This document shows, one piece after another, positions 1 to 5,749 of a DNA stretch of 6,327 nt; position 1 is the first letter of the stretch; every line of letters begins with the position of its first letter. A program made the position numbers and the translations under genes. Source of the stretch: Bacteroidales bacterium (lineage in GTDB: Bacteria > Bacteroidota > Bacteroidia > Bacteroidales > DTU049); assembly GCA_018432645.1 (NCBI GenBank), contig JAHDSP010000343.1:1-6327 (forward strand). Reading direction: 5' to 3'. The notes under the pieces were generated by a model. That model was not told the DNA's origin. It searched no databases and saw only the letters and a program-made list of their open reading frames with translations.

Positions 1-68
1 AAATAATCACGCTTATGATCCTTGGGTAGAGCGAGGTATTCTTTAGAATTTTCTAGTAATTTTTTCAT
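1..68 (-). CDS. 5' end of an unrecognised protein gene (partial)
   Basis: A minus-strand frame opens with ATG at 66-68 and stays open to the window edge, giving 22 codons that begin MKKLLENSKEYLALPKD. The composition is protein-like: a basic MKK start, balanced charged residues and no long AT-driven Ile/Asn/Lys runs. It is unlike the sequence just upstream, which is almost pure A/T, as expected for a gene beginning beside a promoter region. There is no Shine-Dalgarno site; the leader is A/T only, which is usual in Bacteroidota. The gene is divergent from the transketolase gene across the 69-410 spacer. I do not recognise the family from so few residues, and no function is proposed. A chance open frame of this length is possible. 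Confidence 0.5.
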   Translation of the reverse strand, partial: MKKLLENSKEYLALPKDHKRDY

Positions 69-103
69 AATAAAAATTTTTTGATAAAAATAATAAAAAA
101 TAT

Positions 104-223
104 TTATATAATAAAAATTGTTAAGTATAACATATTTTGTGTTTCCTTATACCTTGCGCACACATTGATAAAACTTTGTTTCAACCAATATTCATATTCA
201 TCAAGTCTATCTCGACATATCAC
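104..223 (-). pseudogene. Possible decayed gene tail (39 codons)
   Basis: On the minus strand, a frame that can start at GTG 221-223 and stops at 104-106 contains RLDEYEYWLKQSFINVCARY, which is charged and amphipathic. This is unlike the flanking A/T sequence. Just upstream a different frame (about 223-260) reads GYVMVNRDMSR before a stop, so the two pieces could be parts of one gene separated by a frameshift. No family is recognised. The GTG start is arbitrary and no leader supports it. The alternative is a chance frame; 40 codons are not significant by themselves. Confidence 0.18.
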
Positions 224-241
224 GATTCACCATAACGTAAC

Positions 242-261
242 CTGTATCTTATACAGTTTTT
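242..261 (+). terminator. Terminator-like hairpin with T run
   Basis: CTGTAT (242-247) and ATACAG (251-256) form a perfect 6-bp stem with a CTT loop, followed at once by TTTTT (257-261). The shape is that of a short intrinsic terminator reading to the right. The stem has only two G/C pairs, so it would be weak. No gene on the plus strand ends just before it, so it may be left over from a lost gene or end a short transcript. It could also be an operator. Confidence 0.3.
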
Positions 262-304
262 GAAAAAAATAGATTCATAAGTATCTAACTTAATTTATTT
301 TGTG

Positions 305-317
305 AAGAGACTCTCTT
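305..317. repeat. 13-bp palindrome AAGAGA-C-TCTCTT
   Basis: AAGAGA at 305-310 and TCTCTT at 312-317 are exact reverse complements around a single C. This lies about 95 bp before the transketolase start. The symmetry fits a dimer-binding operator better than a hairpin, because the loop would be one base unless the stem is shortened to 5 bp. One palindrome of this size in AT-rich DNA could be chance. Confidence 0.22.
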
Positions 318-384
318 TAACTTTACTCAGAATATACCTTATATAATTAAAAAATTATTTAGTAGTTTATTTTTGTAAAAATTT

Positions 385-392
385 TAATTTTG
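385..392 (+). promoter_or_regulatory. Candidate -7 element (TAATTTTG) of the transketolase gene
   Basis: TAATTTTG matches the Bacteroidota -7 consensus TAnnTTTG exactly and ends 18 bases before the ATG at 411. The same TAATTTTGTA start followed by an A-rich leader occurs before pdxJ. No TTTG -33 box is found about 19 bases upstream, and the region is so AT-rich that a chance match is likely enough to limit confidence. Confidence 0.33.
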
Positions 393-410
393 TACAAAAA
401 ATGCATCGAA

Positions 411-1253
411 ATGAATGAAATAGAAAAATTAATAAAAATTAGTTATGAAATCAGAAAAGATGTTATTAATATGCTTGCTAAAGCTGGTAGTGGACATCTA
501 GGTGGATCACTAGGAATGGCTGACATTTTTACCGTATTATATTTTAATGAATTAAAGCATGACCCATTGCAACCAAATTGGGAGCAACGCGATAGAGTGA
601 TAGTCTCTAATGGACATATAGCCCCAGTGTGGTATGCTACTTTATCTAATGCTGGATATTTCAGCAAAAAAGAATTATTTACATTACGTCAATTTGGTAG
701 TAGGCTACAAGGCCATCCTAGTAGATTAAATGGATTACCAGGCATTGAATCTTCAAGTGGTTCACTGGGGCAAGGGCTTTCTGTAGCGGTAGGTATGGCA
801 TTAGCAGCAAAATTTTTTCAGAATAATTATCGTATTTTTTGTTTGATGGGAGATGGAGAGCTGCAAGAAGGTAATGTATGGGAAGCATTCATGTCTGCTG
901 GACATTATAAGCTAGATAATCTATTAGCAATAGTAGATAGAAATAGATTGCAAATCGATGGCAATACTGAGGGAGTAATGTCTCTAGAACCTCTGAAAAA
1001 TAAAATTATCGCCTTCAATTGGAATGTTTTAGAATGTGATGGGAATAATATCAAAGATATTTTACGTTGTTTTAAATCTGTTAGTTGGTCACAAAAGCCT
1101 ACTTGTGTAATTGCTAATACTGTTATGGGCAAAGGCGTCAAATCAATCGAAAACAATCATTTATGGCATGGCAAAGCTCCTAATAACGAAGAAGCTTTTA
1201 ATTTTTTATTTGAATTAAAAGATTATTATACAAATTTTTTGGTTAATAATTAA
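411..1253 (+). CDS. Transketolase, N-terminal (thiamine diphosphate-binding) subunit
   Basis: This is the N-terminal half of a split transketolase (EC 2.2.1.1), 280 residues from the ATG at 411. It binds the diphosphate end of thiamine diphosphate and acts in the cytoplasmic pentose phosphate pathway. Visible motifs are SGHLGGSLG with His29, SNGHIAPVWYA with His70, GHPSR with His102, the cofactor motif GDGELQEGNVWEA starting at 147, VDRNRLQIDG at 175-184, and WHGKAPN at 252-258. The protein ends shortly after, the usual length for the N-terminal subunit. An in-frame TTG at 390 would add seven residues (MYKKCIE), but ATG 411 is preferred because the extension runs into the candidate -7 element and the family begins near here. 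The C-terminal (pyrimidine-binding) subunit, required for activity and often the next gene, is not in this window; deoC follows instead, 62 bp downstream. Confidence 0.95.
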   Translation: MNEIEKLIKISYEIRKDVINMLAKAGSGHLGGSLGMADIFTVLYFNELKHDPLQPNWEQRDRVIVSNGHIAPVWYATLSNAGYFSKKELFTLRQFGSRLQGHPSRLNGLPGIESSSGSLGQGLSVAVGMALAAKFFQNNYRIFCLMGDGELQEGNVWEAFMSAGHYKLDNLLAIVDRNRLQIDGNTEGVMSLEPLKNKIIAFNWNVLECDGNNIKDILRCFKSVSWSQKPTCVIANTVMGKGVKSIENNHLWHGKAPNNEEAFNFLFELKDYYTNFLVNN

Positions 1254-1260
1254 TTAATAT

Positions 1261-1291
1261 TTTGTTAACTGGTTATTATTAACTTATTTTG
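1261..1291 (+). promoter_or_regulatory. Candidate Bacteroidota promoter for deoC-pckA
   Basis: TTTG at 1261-1264 is followed after exactly 19 bases by TTATTTTG at 1284-1291. The Bacteroidota consensus is TTTG, about 19 bases, then TAnnTTTG. The -33 box matches fully and the -7 box differs only at its second base. Transcription would start near 1298, leaving a leader of under 20 bases before the deoC ATG at 1316. This would let deoC-pckA be transcribed apart from the transketolase gene, although read-through from upstream is also possible because I see no strong terminator between them. Confidence 0.42.
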
Positions 1292-1315
1292 CAAAAAATT
1301 AAAAATTAAACATTT

Positions 1316-2125
1316 ATGAATTGGGAACATTTGAGTGTTAATATAGACGAAATAATAAAAAACAATGTTGTAACTAATGATATTGCTCGTGAATTAATTA
1401 GTTTTATAGACTTAACAACATTAGAAGGTACAGATAATAATAATGTCGTCAAACAATTGATAGAGCAAGCTAAAGATAGCTATAATAAAACTAATGGTAA
1501 AGGAGTAGCTGCCGTATGCGTGTATCCTAATTTTGCTGGTTTTGCTTCTAATGAACTTAAAAACACCAATATTAGATTGGCTTGTGTAGCTGGTGCCTTC
1601 CCTAGTGGACAATCTCCACTACATATAAGAATCGCCGAAGTAGAGCATGCTGTAGCTCATGGTGCACAAGAAATAGATATGGTCATTTCTAGAGGTGCCG
1701 CATTATCTGGTAATCTGGATTTTGTAAAACATGAAATAGTTTTGCATAAAAATGCATGTGGCGATGCACATCTGAAAGTAATATTGGAAACTGGAGAATT
1801 GAAAGATCCAGATCTTATATATAATGTAAGCATGGTAGCAATGGAAAATGGTGCTGATTTTATTAAAACATCTACAGGTAAAATATCTCCTGCTGCTACT
1901 TTAGAATCTGCTTTTGTAATGTGTTACGCTATCAGAGAATATTATGCTCTCACGGGTAAAAAAATTGGCTTTAAGCCTGCTGGGGGCATTAGAGAACCAC
2001 AAGAAGCTTATAATTATTATTTAATTGTAAAAAATATTTTAGGAATAGATTGGCTAAATCCTAATCTATTTCGCATAGGAGCTAGTAAATTATTAACAAA
2101 TTTATATAATATTTTAGCAATATGA
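1316..2125 (+). CDS. deoC: Deoxyribose-phosphate aldolase
   Basis: A class I aldolase (EC 4.1.2.4) that cleaves 2-deoxy-D-ribose 5-phosphate to glyceraldehyde 3-phosphate and acetaldehyde, a cytoplasmic step of deoxynucleoside breakdown. The 269-residue TIM-barrel protein has all key residues of the E. coli enzyme: the Schiff-base lysine Lys184 in DFIKTSTGK (E. coli Lys167), Lys220 in GFKPAGGIR (Lys201), and Asp121 in EIDMVIS (Asp102). Other family signatures are [10 protein letters not shown] at 31-40, VCVYPNFAG at 67-75, and VAGAFPSGQ at 91-99. The ATG at 1316 is preceded by A-rich sequence without a Shine-Dalgarno site. The stop codon overlaps the pckA start (ATGA), which suggests coupled translation of the two. 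No thymidine phosphorylase, phosphopentomutase or deoR-type regulator is next to it, so the usual deo operon setting is missing. Confidence 0.97.
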   Translation: MNWEHLSVNIDEIIKNNVVTNDIARELISFIDLTTLEGTDNNNVVKQLIEQAKDSYNKTNGKGVAAVCVYPNFAGFASNELKNTNIRLACVAGAFPSGQSPLHIRIAEVEHAVAHGAQEIDMVISRGAALSGNLDFVKHEIVLHKNACGDAHLKVILETGELKDPDLIYNVSMVAMENGADFIKTSTGKISPAATLESAFVMCYAIREYYALTGKKIGFKPAGGIREPQEAYNYYLIVKNILGIDWLNPNLFRIGASKLLTNLYNILAI

Positions 2126-3747
2126 ATGCCGATAAATTAATCAAAGACCTTAATGGCCTGGGTATAATACCTAGTAAAGTACATCACAATTTATCTTATG
2201 AAGAATTATTCAAATATGAAACCAGCCCAGAGCTGAAAGATTATGCAAAAGTTTTTGTAACTAAATCTGGCGCTGTGGCTGTAGATACTGGAATATTTAC
2301 GGGACGTTCACCTAAAGACAAATACGTAGTCTATGACGATACTACTAAGGATACAGTATGGTGGAAAAATGAAATGAATAAAAATAGTGATAATAAACCT
2401 ATGTCTACTGAGGTTTGGATAGACCTGAAACAACAAGTTACAGAGTATTTGAATGGTAAAGAACTTTTTGTAATGGATGCCTTTGTGGGAGCATCAGAAA
2501 AAAATAGATTACCTATAAGAGTCATCACCGATATAGCATGGGCTACACATTTTGTAAAAAATATGTTTATTGTACCTACAGAAAAAGAATTAGAAAATTT
2601 CTCACCTGAGTTTGTAATGCTTCATGCACCTAGAGTTACTAATAAAAGATGGCAAGAGCATAAATTAAATAGTGATGTTTTTGTAACTTTTAATTACACA
2701 GAAAATATGGCTCTGGTCGGTGGTACATGGTATGGTGGCGAGATAAAAAAAGGATTTTTCTCTGTGATGAATTATCTTTTACCCCTGAAAAATATAGCTT
2801 CTATGCATTGTTCTGCTAATATGGGCAAAAACGGAGACACTGCAATATTTTTTGGGTTATCTGGAACAGGTAAAACTACCTTATCAGCTGATCCCGAGAG
2901 ATTCCTTATTGGTGATGATGAACATGGTTGGGACGATGATGGAGTTTTTAATTTCGAGGGTGGTTGCTACGCTAAATGTATTAATCTCGATCCTAAAAAA
3001 GAACCGCAGATTTATAATGCAATTCGTAGAAATACAATTTTAGAAAATGTAGTTTATGATCCTCAAACTGGTGAGATAGATTATTCGGATGCTTCTAAGA
3101 CTGAAAATACGAGAGCTTCTTATCCTCTCTCACACATACCTAATGCAGTAATACCTTCTGTAGGACCACATCCACAAAACATAATTTTTTTAACAGCTGA
3201 TGCCTTTGGTGTACTGCCTCCAGTAGCAGTATTGAGTCCAGATGAAGCAAAGTATTATTTCATAAGTGGTTATACAGCTAAATTAGCCGGTACAGAGCGT
3301 GGTATCATTGAGCCTGTGCCTACATTTTCTGCTGCCTTTGGTGCTGCTTTTCTTACTTTGCCACCTATTGTTTATGCTAGATTATTAGCAGAAAAAATGC
3401 AAAAACATAATGCTCATGCTTATTTAGTGAATACAGGATGGATAGGTGGACCATACGGTGTGGGTAAACGAATTGACATTGATGTTTCTAGAAAAATTAT
3501 TCATGCTATTTTAGATGGTTCTATATTGAAAACACAATATCAAACTATGCCTTTCTTTAATCTTAAATTACCTCAACATCTCGAAGGTATTAATGATGAT
3601 ATTTTGAATCCACGAAATACATGGGAAGATAAATCTGCTTATGATAATCAAGCTCAGAAGTTAGCACAATCTTTTGTTGAAAATTTTAAAAGATTTGCTG
3701 CAGATGCAGAAACTAGTAGATTAGTAAATTTCGGACCTAAATTATAA
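2122..3747 (+). CDS. pckA: Phosphoenolpyruvate carboxykinase (ATP)
   Basis: ATP-dependent PEP carboxykinase (EC 4.1.1.49) converts oxaloacetate and ATP to phosphoenolpyruvate, CO2 and ADP. It is the gluconeogenic entry step, and in some fermenting bacteria it runs in reverse to fix CO2 and make ATP. At 541 residues it is the size of the E. coli enzyme (540). Visible sites are the substrate-binding arginine Arg62 in TGRSPKDKY, metal and substrate residues Lys210 (EIKKGFFS) and His229 (MHCSANMG), the P-loop GLSGTGKTT at 245-253 with Lys251, the metal site [13 protein letters not shown] with Asp265 and Asp266, and Arg331 in ENTRASYPL. The frame is complete. Its start overlaps the deoC stop by 4 bp (ATGA), so the two are very likely cotranscribed. 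Its stop lies 2 bp from the stop of the convergent hydrolase gene, leaving no room for a separate terminator. Confidence 0.98.
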   Translation: MNADKLIKDLNGLGIIPSKVHHNLSYEELFKYETSPELKDYAKVFVTKSGAVAVDTGIFTGRSPKDKYVVYDDTTKDTVWWKNEMNKNSDNKPMSTEVWIDLKQQVTEYLNGKELFVMDAFVGASEKNRLPIRVITDIAWATHFVKNMFIVPTEKELENFSPEFVMLHAPRVTNKRWQEHKLNSDVFVTFNYTENMALVGGTWYGGEIKKGFFSVMNYLLPLKNIASMHCSANMGKNGDTAIFFGLSGTGKTTLSADPERFLIGDDEHGWDDDGVFNFEGGCYAKCINLDPKKEPQIYNAIRRNTILENVVYDPQTGEIDYSDASKTENTRASYPLSHIPNAVIPSVGPHPQNIIFLTADAFGVLPPVAVLSPDEAKYYFISGYTAKLAGTERGIIEPVPTFSAAFGAAFLTLPPIVYARLLAEKMQKHNAHAYLVNTGWIGGPYGVGKRIDIDVSRKIIHAILDGSILKTQYQTMPFFNLKLPQHLEGINDDILNPRNTWEDKSAYDNQAQKLAQSFVENFKRFAADAETSRLVNFGPKL

Positions 3748-3749
3748 AA

Positions 3750-4559
3750 TTATAGATTCAAATATTCTAATGAATATTTTATAAATTCATCTATATTATC
3801 TACTTGTACCCAATGTCCTGCATTAGATACAGTTTGGATATATGCATTCGGGAAATAATTATTTATTTTTTCATAATGCTGTGGTAGAATATGATTACTT
3901 TTTTCGCCTCGTAATAAAAGTACTGGTTTAATAAATTTTTTATGTAAAGTAGGAAAGTCTGCTAATAGATTTATATTATTTATTAAAGCTTCTAAATTGA
4001 TTTTCCATTCATATTTTCTTTGTCTATTTAATTTTATATTTTTCAATACTAAATCCACCTCTCCGAAATTTGGTACTTTATTTTTTATGAAGTTTTTGAT
4101 TTCATCACGACTTTTAAATTCATTCATTGGAATAGATGCCAAAATATTTAGTAATTTATAATTCGCATCAGTAATGTACCTATCTGGCGCAATATCAATT
4201 ATAATTAACTTATTTACAATATTTGGATGATTAAGTGCAATTAGCATTGCTAATTTACCACCCATGCTATGACCTATTATAGATATTTGCTCGAGATGTA
4301 AATAATTAAGTAACCGTAGGATATCATCAGCCATATCCCCATAAGGCATAGAATCATTATGAAAAGAATTACCGTGATTTCTTAAATCTGGTATTAATAC
4401 ATTATAATATTCTGCAAAAATTTGTCCTTGTGGCAACCAATTATCTGCACAACCTAATAATCCATGTAGGATCAATAAATATTTATTACTATTATTTTTT
4501 GCTTTGATATATTTATAACTAAGCAAAAGACAATCGTTGATTTCTAAAGAATTTGGCAT
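3750..4559 (-). CDS. Alpha/beta-fold hydrolase (YbfF-like esterase)
   Basis: A 269-residue cytoplasmic alpha/beta hydrolase without signal peptide or membrane segment. The oxyanion-side motif LHGLLGCADNW is at 31-41, the strand PDLRNHGNS at 57-65, the nucleophile elbow GHSMGG at 96-101 with Ser98, and the catalytic histidine in AGHW is His249. In the related E. coli esterase YbfF the acid lies just after the nucleophile domain; here Asp122 in IIDIAP fits that position, and the RGEKSN stretch at 217-222 is also typical of the group. The natural substrate of this group is unclear, so an ester or thioester hydrolase is as far as the sequence goes. It follows pdxJ on the same strand after 37 bp and is probably its operon partner; I recall this pairing from other Bacteroidota, but it does not establish a role in vitamin B6 metabolism. 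Confidence 0.9.
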   Translation of the reverse strand: MPNSLEINDCLLLSYKYIKAKNNSNKYLLILHGLLGCADNWLPQGQIFAEYYNVLIPDLRNHGNSFHNDSMPYGDMADDILRLLNYLHLEQISIIGHSMGGKLAMLIALNHPNIVNKLIIIDIAPDRYITDANYKLLNILASIPMNEFKSRDEIKNFIKNKVPNFGEVDLVLKNIKLNRQRKYEWKINLEALINNINLLADFPTLHKKFIKPVLLLRGEKSNHILPQHYEKINNYFPNAYIQTVSNAGHWVQVDNIDEFIKYSLEYLNL

Positions 4560-4596
4560 TTTTCTAATTTAAATAATCAACTGATTTAAATGAAAA

Positions 4597-5313
4597 TCAA
4601 TAACCGAGTTCATTTAAATACATTTGAATTGTATTTTCAAGTCCGAAATAGAGAGCATCACTAATGAGAGCGTGCCCTATACTAACTTCAAGCAAATTAG
4701 GTACATTTTGTGAAAAAAATTTCAAATTTTCCAGATTTAGATCATGGCCAGCATTGATACCAAGCCCTACTTCTACAGCTGCATTTGCAGCATTGATAAA
4801 GGGCTTAATAGCCTCATCACTATCCACATCATAATACTTAGCATATGGTTCAGTATAAAGCTCTATTCTATCAGTACCTGTTTTAGCAGCATTTTTAATG
4901 TTATCAATATCAGTTTCTATAAAAATAGAAGTTCTGATACCTAACTTTTTCAAATCATAGATGACTTTTGAGAGAAAATCGAAATATTTAAAAGTATCCC
5001 ATCCAGCATTACTAGTGAGTGCATCAGGAGGATCTGGTACCAGTGTTACCTGAGTTGGCTTCACATCTTTTACTAAATTAAGAAATCTATCATTAGGGTA
5101 TCCTTCAATATTGAACTCAATGGATATATTTTGCTTGATAGCATATACATCACTATATTTGATGTGTCGTTCATCTGGCCTAGGATGTACAGTTAGACCA
5201 TGAGCGCCGAAGCGTTGTACATTGATAGCAGCTAGAGTAACGTCTGGTATATTACCACCACGAGCATTACGAATTGTAGCTATTTTATTAATATTAACAC
5301 TTAATTTAGTCAT
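4597..5313 (-). CDS. pdxJ: Pyridoxine 5'-phosphate synthase
   Basis: PdxJ (EC 2.6.99.2) condenses 1-deoxy-D-xylulose 5-phosphate with 3-amino-2-oxopropyl phosphate to give pyridoxine 5'-phosphate, the ring-closing step of the DXP-dependent vitamin B6 pathway. The 238-residue TIM barrel is near the usual length of about 240. It starts [18 protein letters not shown] (4-21), then has the phosphate and substrate loop HPRPDERHI at 43-51 with His43, Arg45 and His50, Glu70 in [20 protein letters not shown] at 91-101, ELYTEPYA at 151-158, GINAGHDLN with His190, and [13 protein letters not shown] at 209-221. The HPRPDERHI form, in place of the enterobacterial HLREDRRHI, is typical of Bacteroidota. The ATG at 5313 places the first strand at the family's normal position. 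It is the first gene of a unit with the downstream hydrolase. No other pdx gene is in the window. Confidence 0.97.
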   Translation of the reverse strand: MTKLSVNINKIATIRNARGGNIPDVTLAAINVQRFGAHGLTVHPRPDERHIKYSDVYAIKQNISIEFNIEGYPNDRFLNLVKDVKPTQVTLVPDPPDALTSNAGWDTFKYFDFLSKVIYDLKKLGIRTSIFIETDIDNIKNAAKTGTDRIELYTEPYAKYYDVDSDEAIKPFINAANAAVEVGLGINAGHDLNLENLKFFSQNVPNLLEVSIGHALISDALYFGLENTIQMYLNELGY

Positions 5314-5328
5314 AAAAGTAATTTTTTA

Positions 5329-5336
5329 CAAAATTA
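5329..5336 (-). promoter_or_regulatory. Candidate -7 element (TAATTTTG) of pdxJ
   Basis: Read on the minus strand, TAATTTTG matches TAnnTTTG and ends 15 bases before the pdxJ ATG. The following bases (TAAAAAATT) resemble those after the same element before the transketolase gene. No TTTG box is seen at the expected -33 distance. The assignment rests on position, consensus and recurrence, in a strongly AT-rich background. Confidence 0.33.
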
Positions 5337-5423
5337 CAAGTATAAACTGAAAATAAAAAATAAGGGCATAATATTAACGAAATTAAGAAATAATAGTTTA
5401 AGGACAAATTTCAACATAAATAG

Positions 5424-5726
5424 TTATGATGGACCATCGCCACTATCATTAAAAAGATTTACAGTTATAAAACTGCTATTAATTATCCAACCAGATGGTA
5501 TAGACCAATTATATATAAAACTTTCGTCTTTAACACTATATACTGCATTATTATTTTCTGTATATGAGCTAACGCTTATATTATCAAACCAAACATAAAA
5601 AGTTTTGGAATCATTATATCCACAAGAAGGTTCAATGTAAAATAAGATATTTGATTTATATCTAATAGGAAAGATTAATATATAAAAAGTGAAAATGCTT
5701 AGGGAAGGGTAAATGATAAGTATCAT
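5424..5726 (-). CDS. Small protein or gene fragment with PKD-like domain piece
   Basis: A 100-codon minus-strand frame. Residues 61-92 contain YNWSIPSGW (72-80) followed by IINSSFITV, a close fit to the YxWSVPxGWxIxSG...ITV core of PKD-like/Ig-like repeats in Bacteroidota surface and secreted proteins. The first 30 residues are hydrophobic and aromatic (MILIIYPSLSIFTFYILIFP), which could be a membrane or signal segment or simply AT-rich non-coding sequence read as protein. Only part of one domain is present, and the frame ends before its final strand; a neighbouring frame continues with ITIYVEICP to a stop at 5398-5400. It sits 24 bp beyond the transposase stop. The best reading is a remnant of a larger surface-protein gene broken by the insertion element and a frameshift. 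A real short secreted protein is less likely. Confidence 0.4.
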   Translation of the reverse strand: MILIIYPSLSIFTFYILIFPIRYKSNILFYIEPSCGYNDSKTFYVWFDNISVSSYTENNNAVYSVKDESFIYNWSIPSGWIINSSFITVNLFNDSGDGPS

Positions 5727-5749
5727 ATTTTTGTTATACTTTACAGTAT
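5718..5749. repeat. Nested inverted repeats AGTAT/ATACT next to the transposase end
   Basis: AAGTAT (5718-5723) pairs with ATACTT (5736-5741), and ATACT (5736-5740) also pairs with AGTAT (5745-5749) across a 4-base loop. The three copies of one 5-base word lie between the transposase stop and the PKD-like frame. They may mark the end of the insertion sequence or a weak hairpin. There is no GC-rich stem or clear T run on the minus strand, so a terminator is not well supported. Confidence 0.25.

Larger units (their letters stand above)
69..410. other. Divergent AT-rich spacer without a convincing gene
   Basis: This spacer separates the minus-strand gene start at 68 from the transketolase start at 411. 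It holds A/T-only stretches at 69-120 and 335-392, a terminator-like hairpin at 242-261, a 13-bp palindrome at 305-317 and a promoter-like element at 385-392. The middle part (about 120-260) is less AT-rich than its flanks, and a minus-strand frame there reads like a decayed gene end. A 60-codon plus-strand frame (81-263) starts with TTG in A/T sequence and has a biased Ile/Tyr/His/Ser composition. I consider it not a gene. Confidence 0.6.

Noticed and set aside
81..263. A 60-codon plus-strand frame before the transketolase gene
   Set aside because: It starts with TTG in pure A/T sequence, has a biased Ile/Tyr/Ser/His composition and runs over the hairpin at 242-261. No family resemblance.
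69..410. tRNA, small RNA or riboswitch in the divergent spacer
   Set aside because: No T-arm (GTTCRA) with matching acceptor stem and no recognised riboswitch core was seen on either strand.
443..667. Minus-strand frame inside the transketolase gene
   Set aside because: Antisense shadow of a strongly supported coding gene.
905..1156. Minus-strand frame inside the transketolase gene
   Set aside because: Antisense shadow with no motif or start context.
1243..1283. TTAATTAA and GTTAA-N10-TTAAC repeats after the transketolase stop, as a terminator
   Set aside because: The stems are A/T only apart from one G/C pair and lack a following T run; they overlap the deoC promoter candidate instead.
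4560..4596. ATTTAAAT words repeated in the pdxJ-hydrolase spacer, as regulatory sites
   Set aside because: Low-complexity palindromes expected by chance in a 37-bp spacer of this base composition.
5334..5417. A 27-codon hydrophobic minus-strand frame (starts MLKFVLKLLF) between pdxJ and the PKD-like frame
   Set aside because: It overlaps the candidate pdxJ promoter. Hydrophobic peptides arise easily from T-rich DNA, and nothing supports translation.
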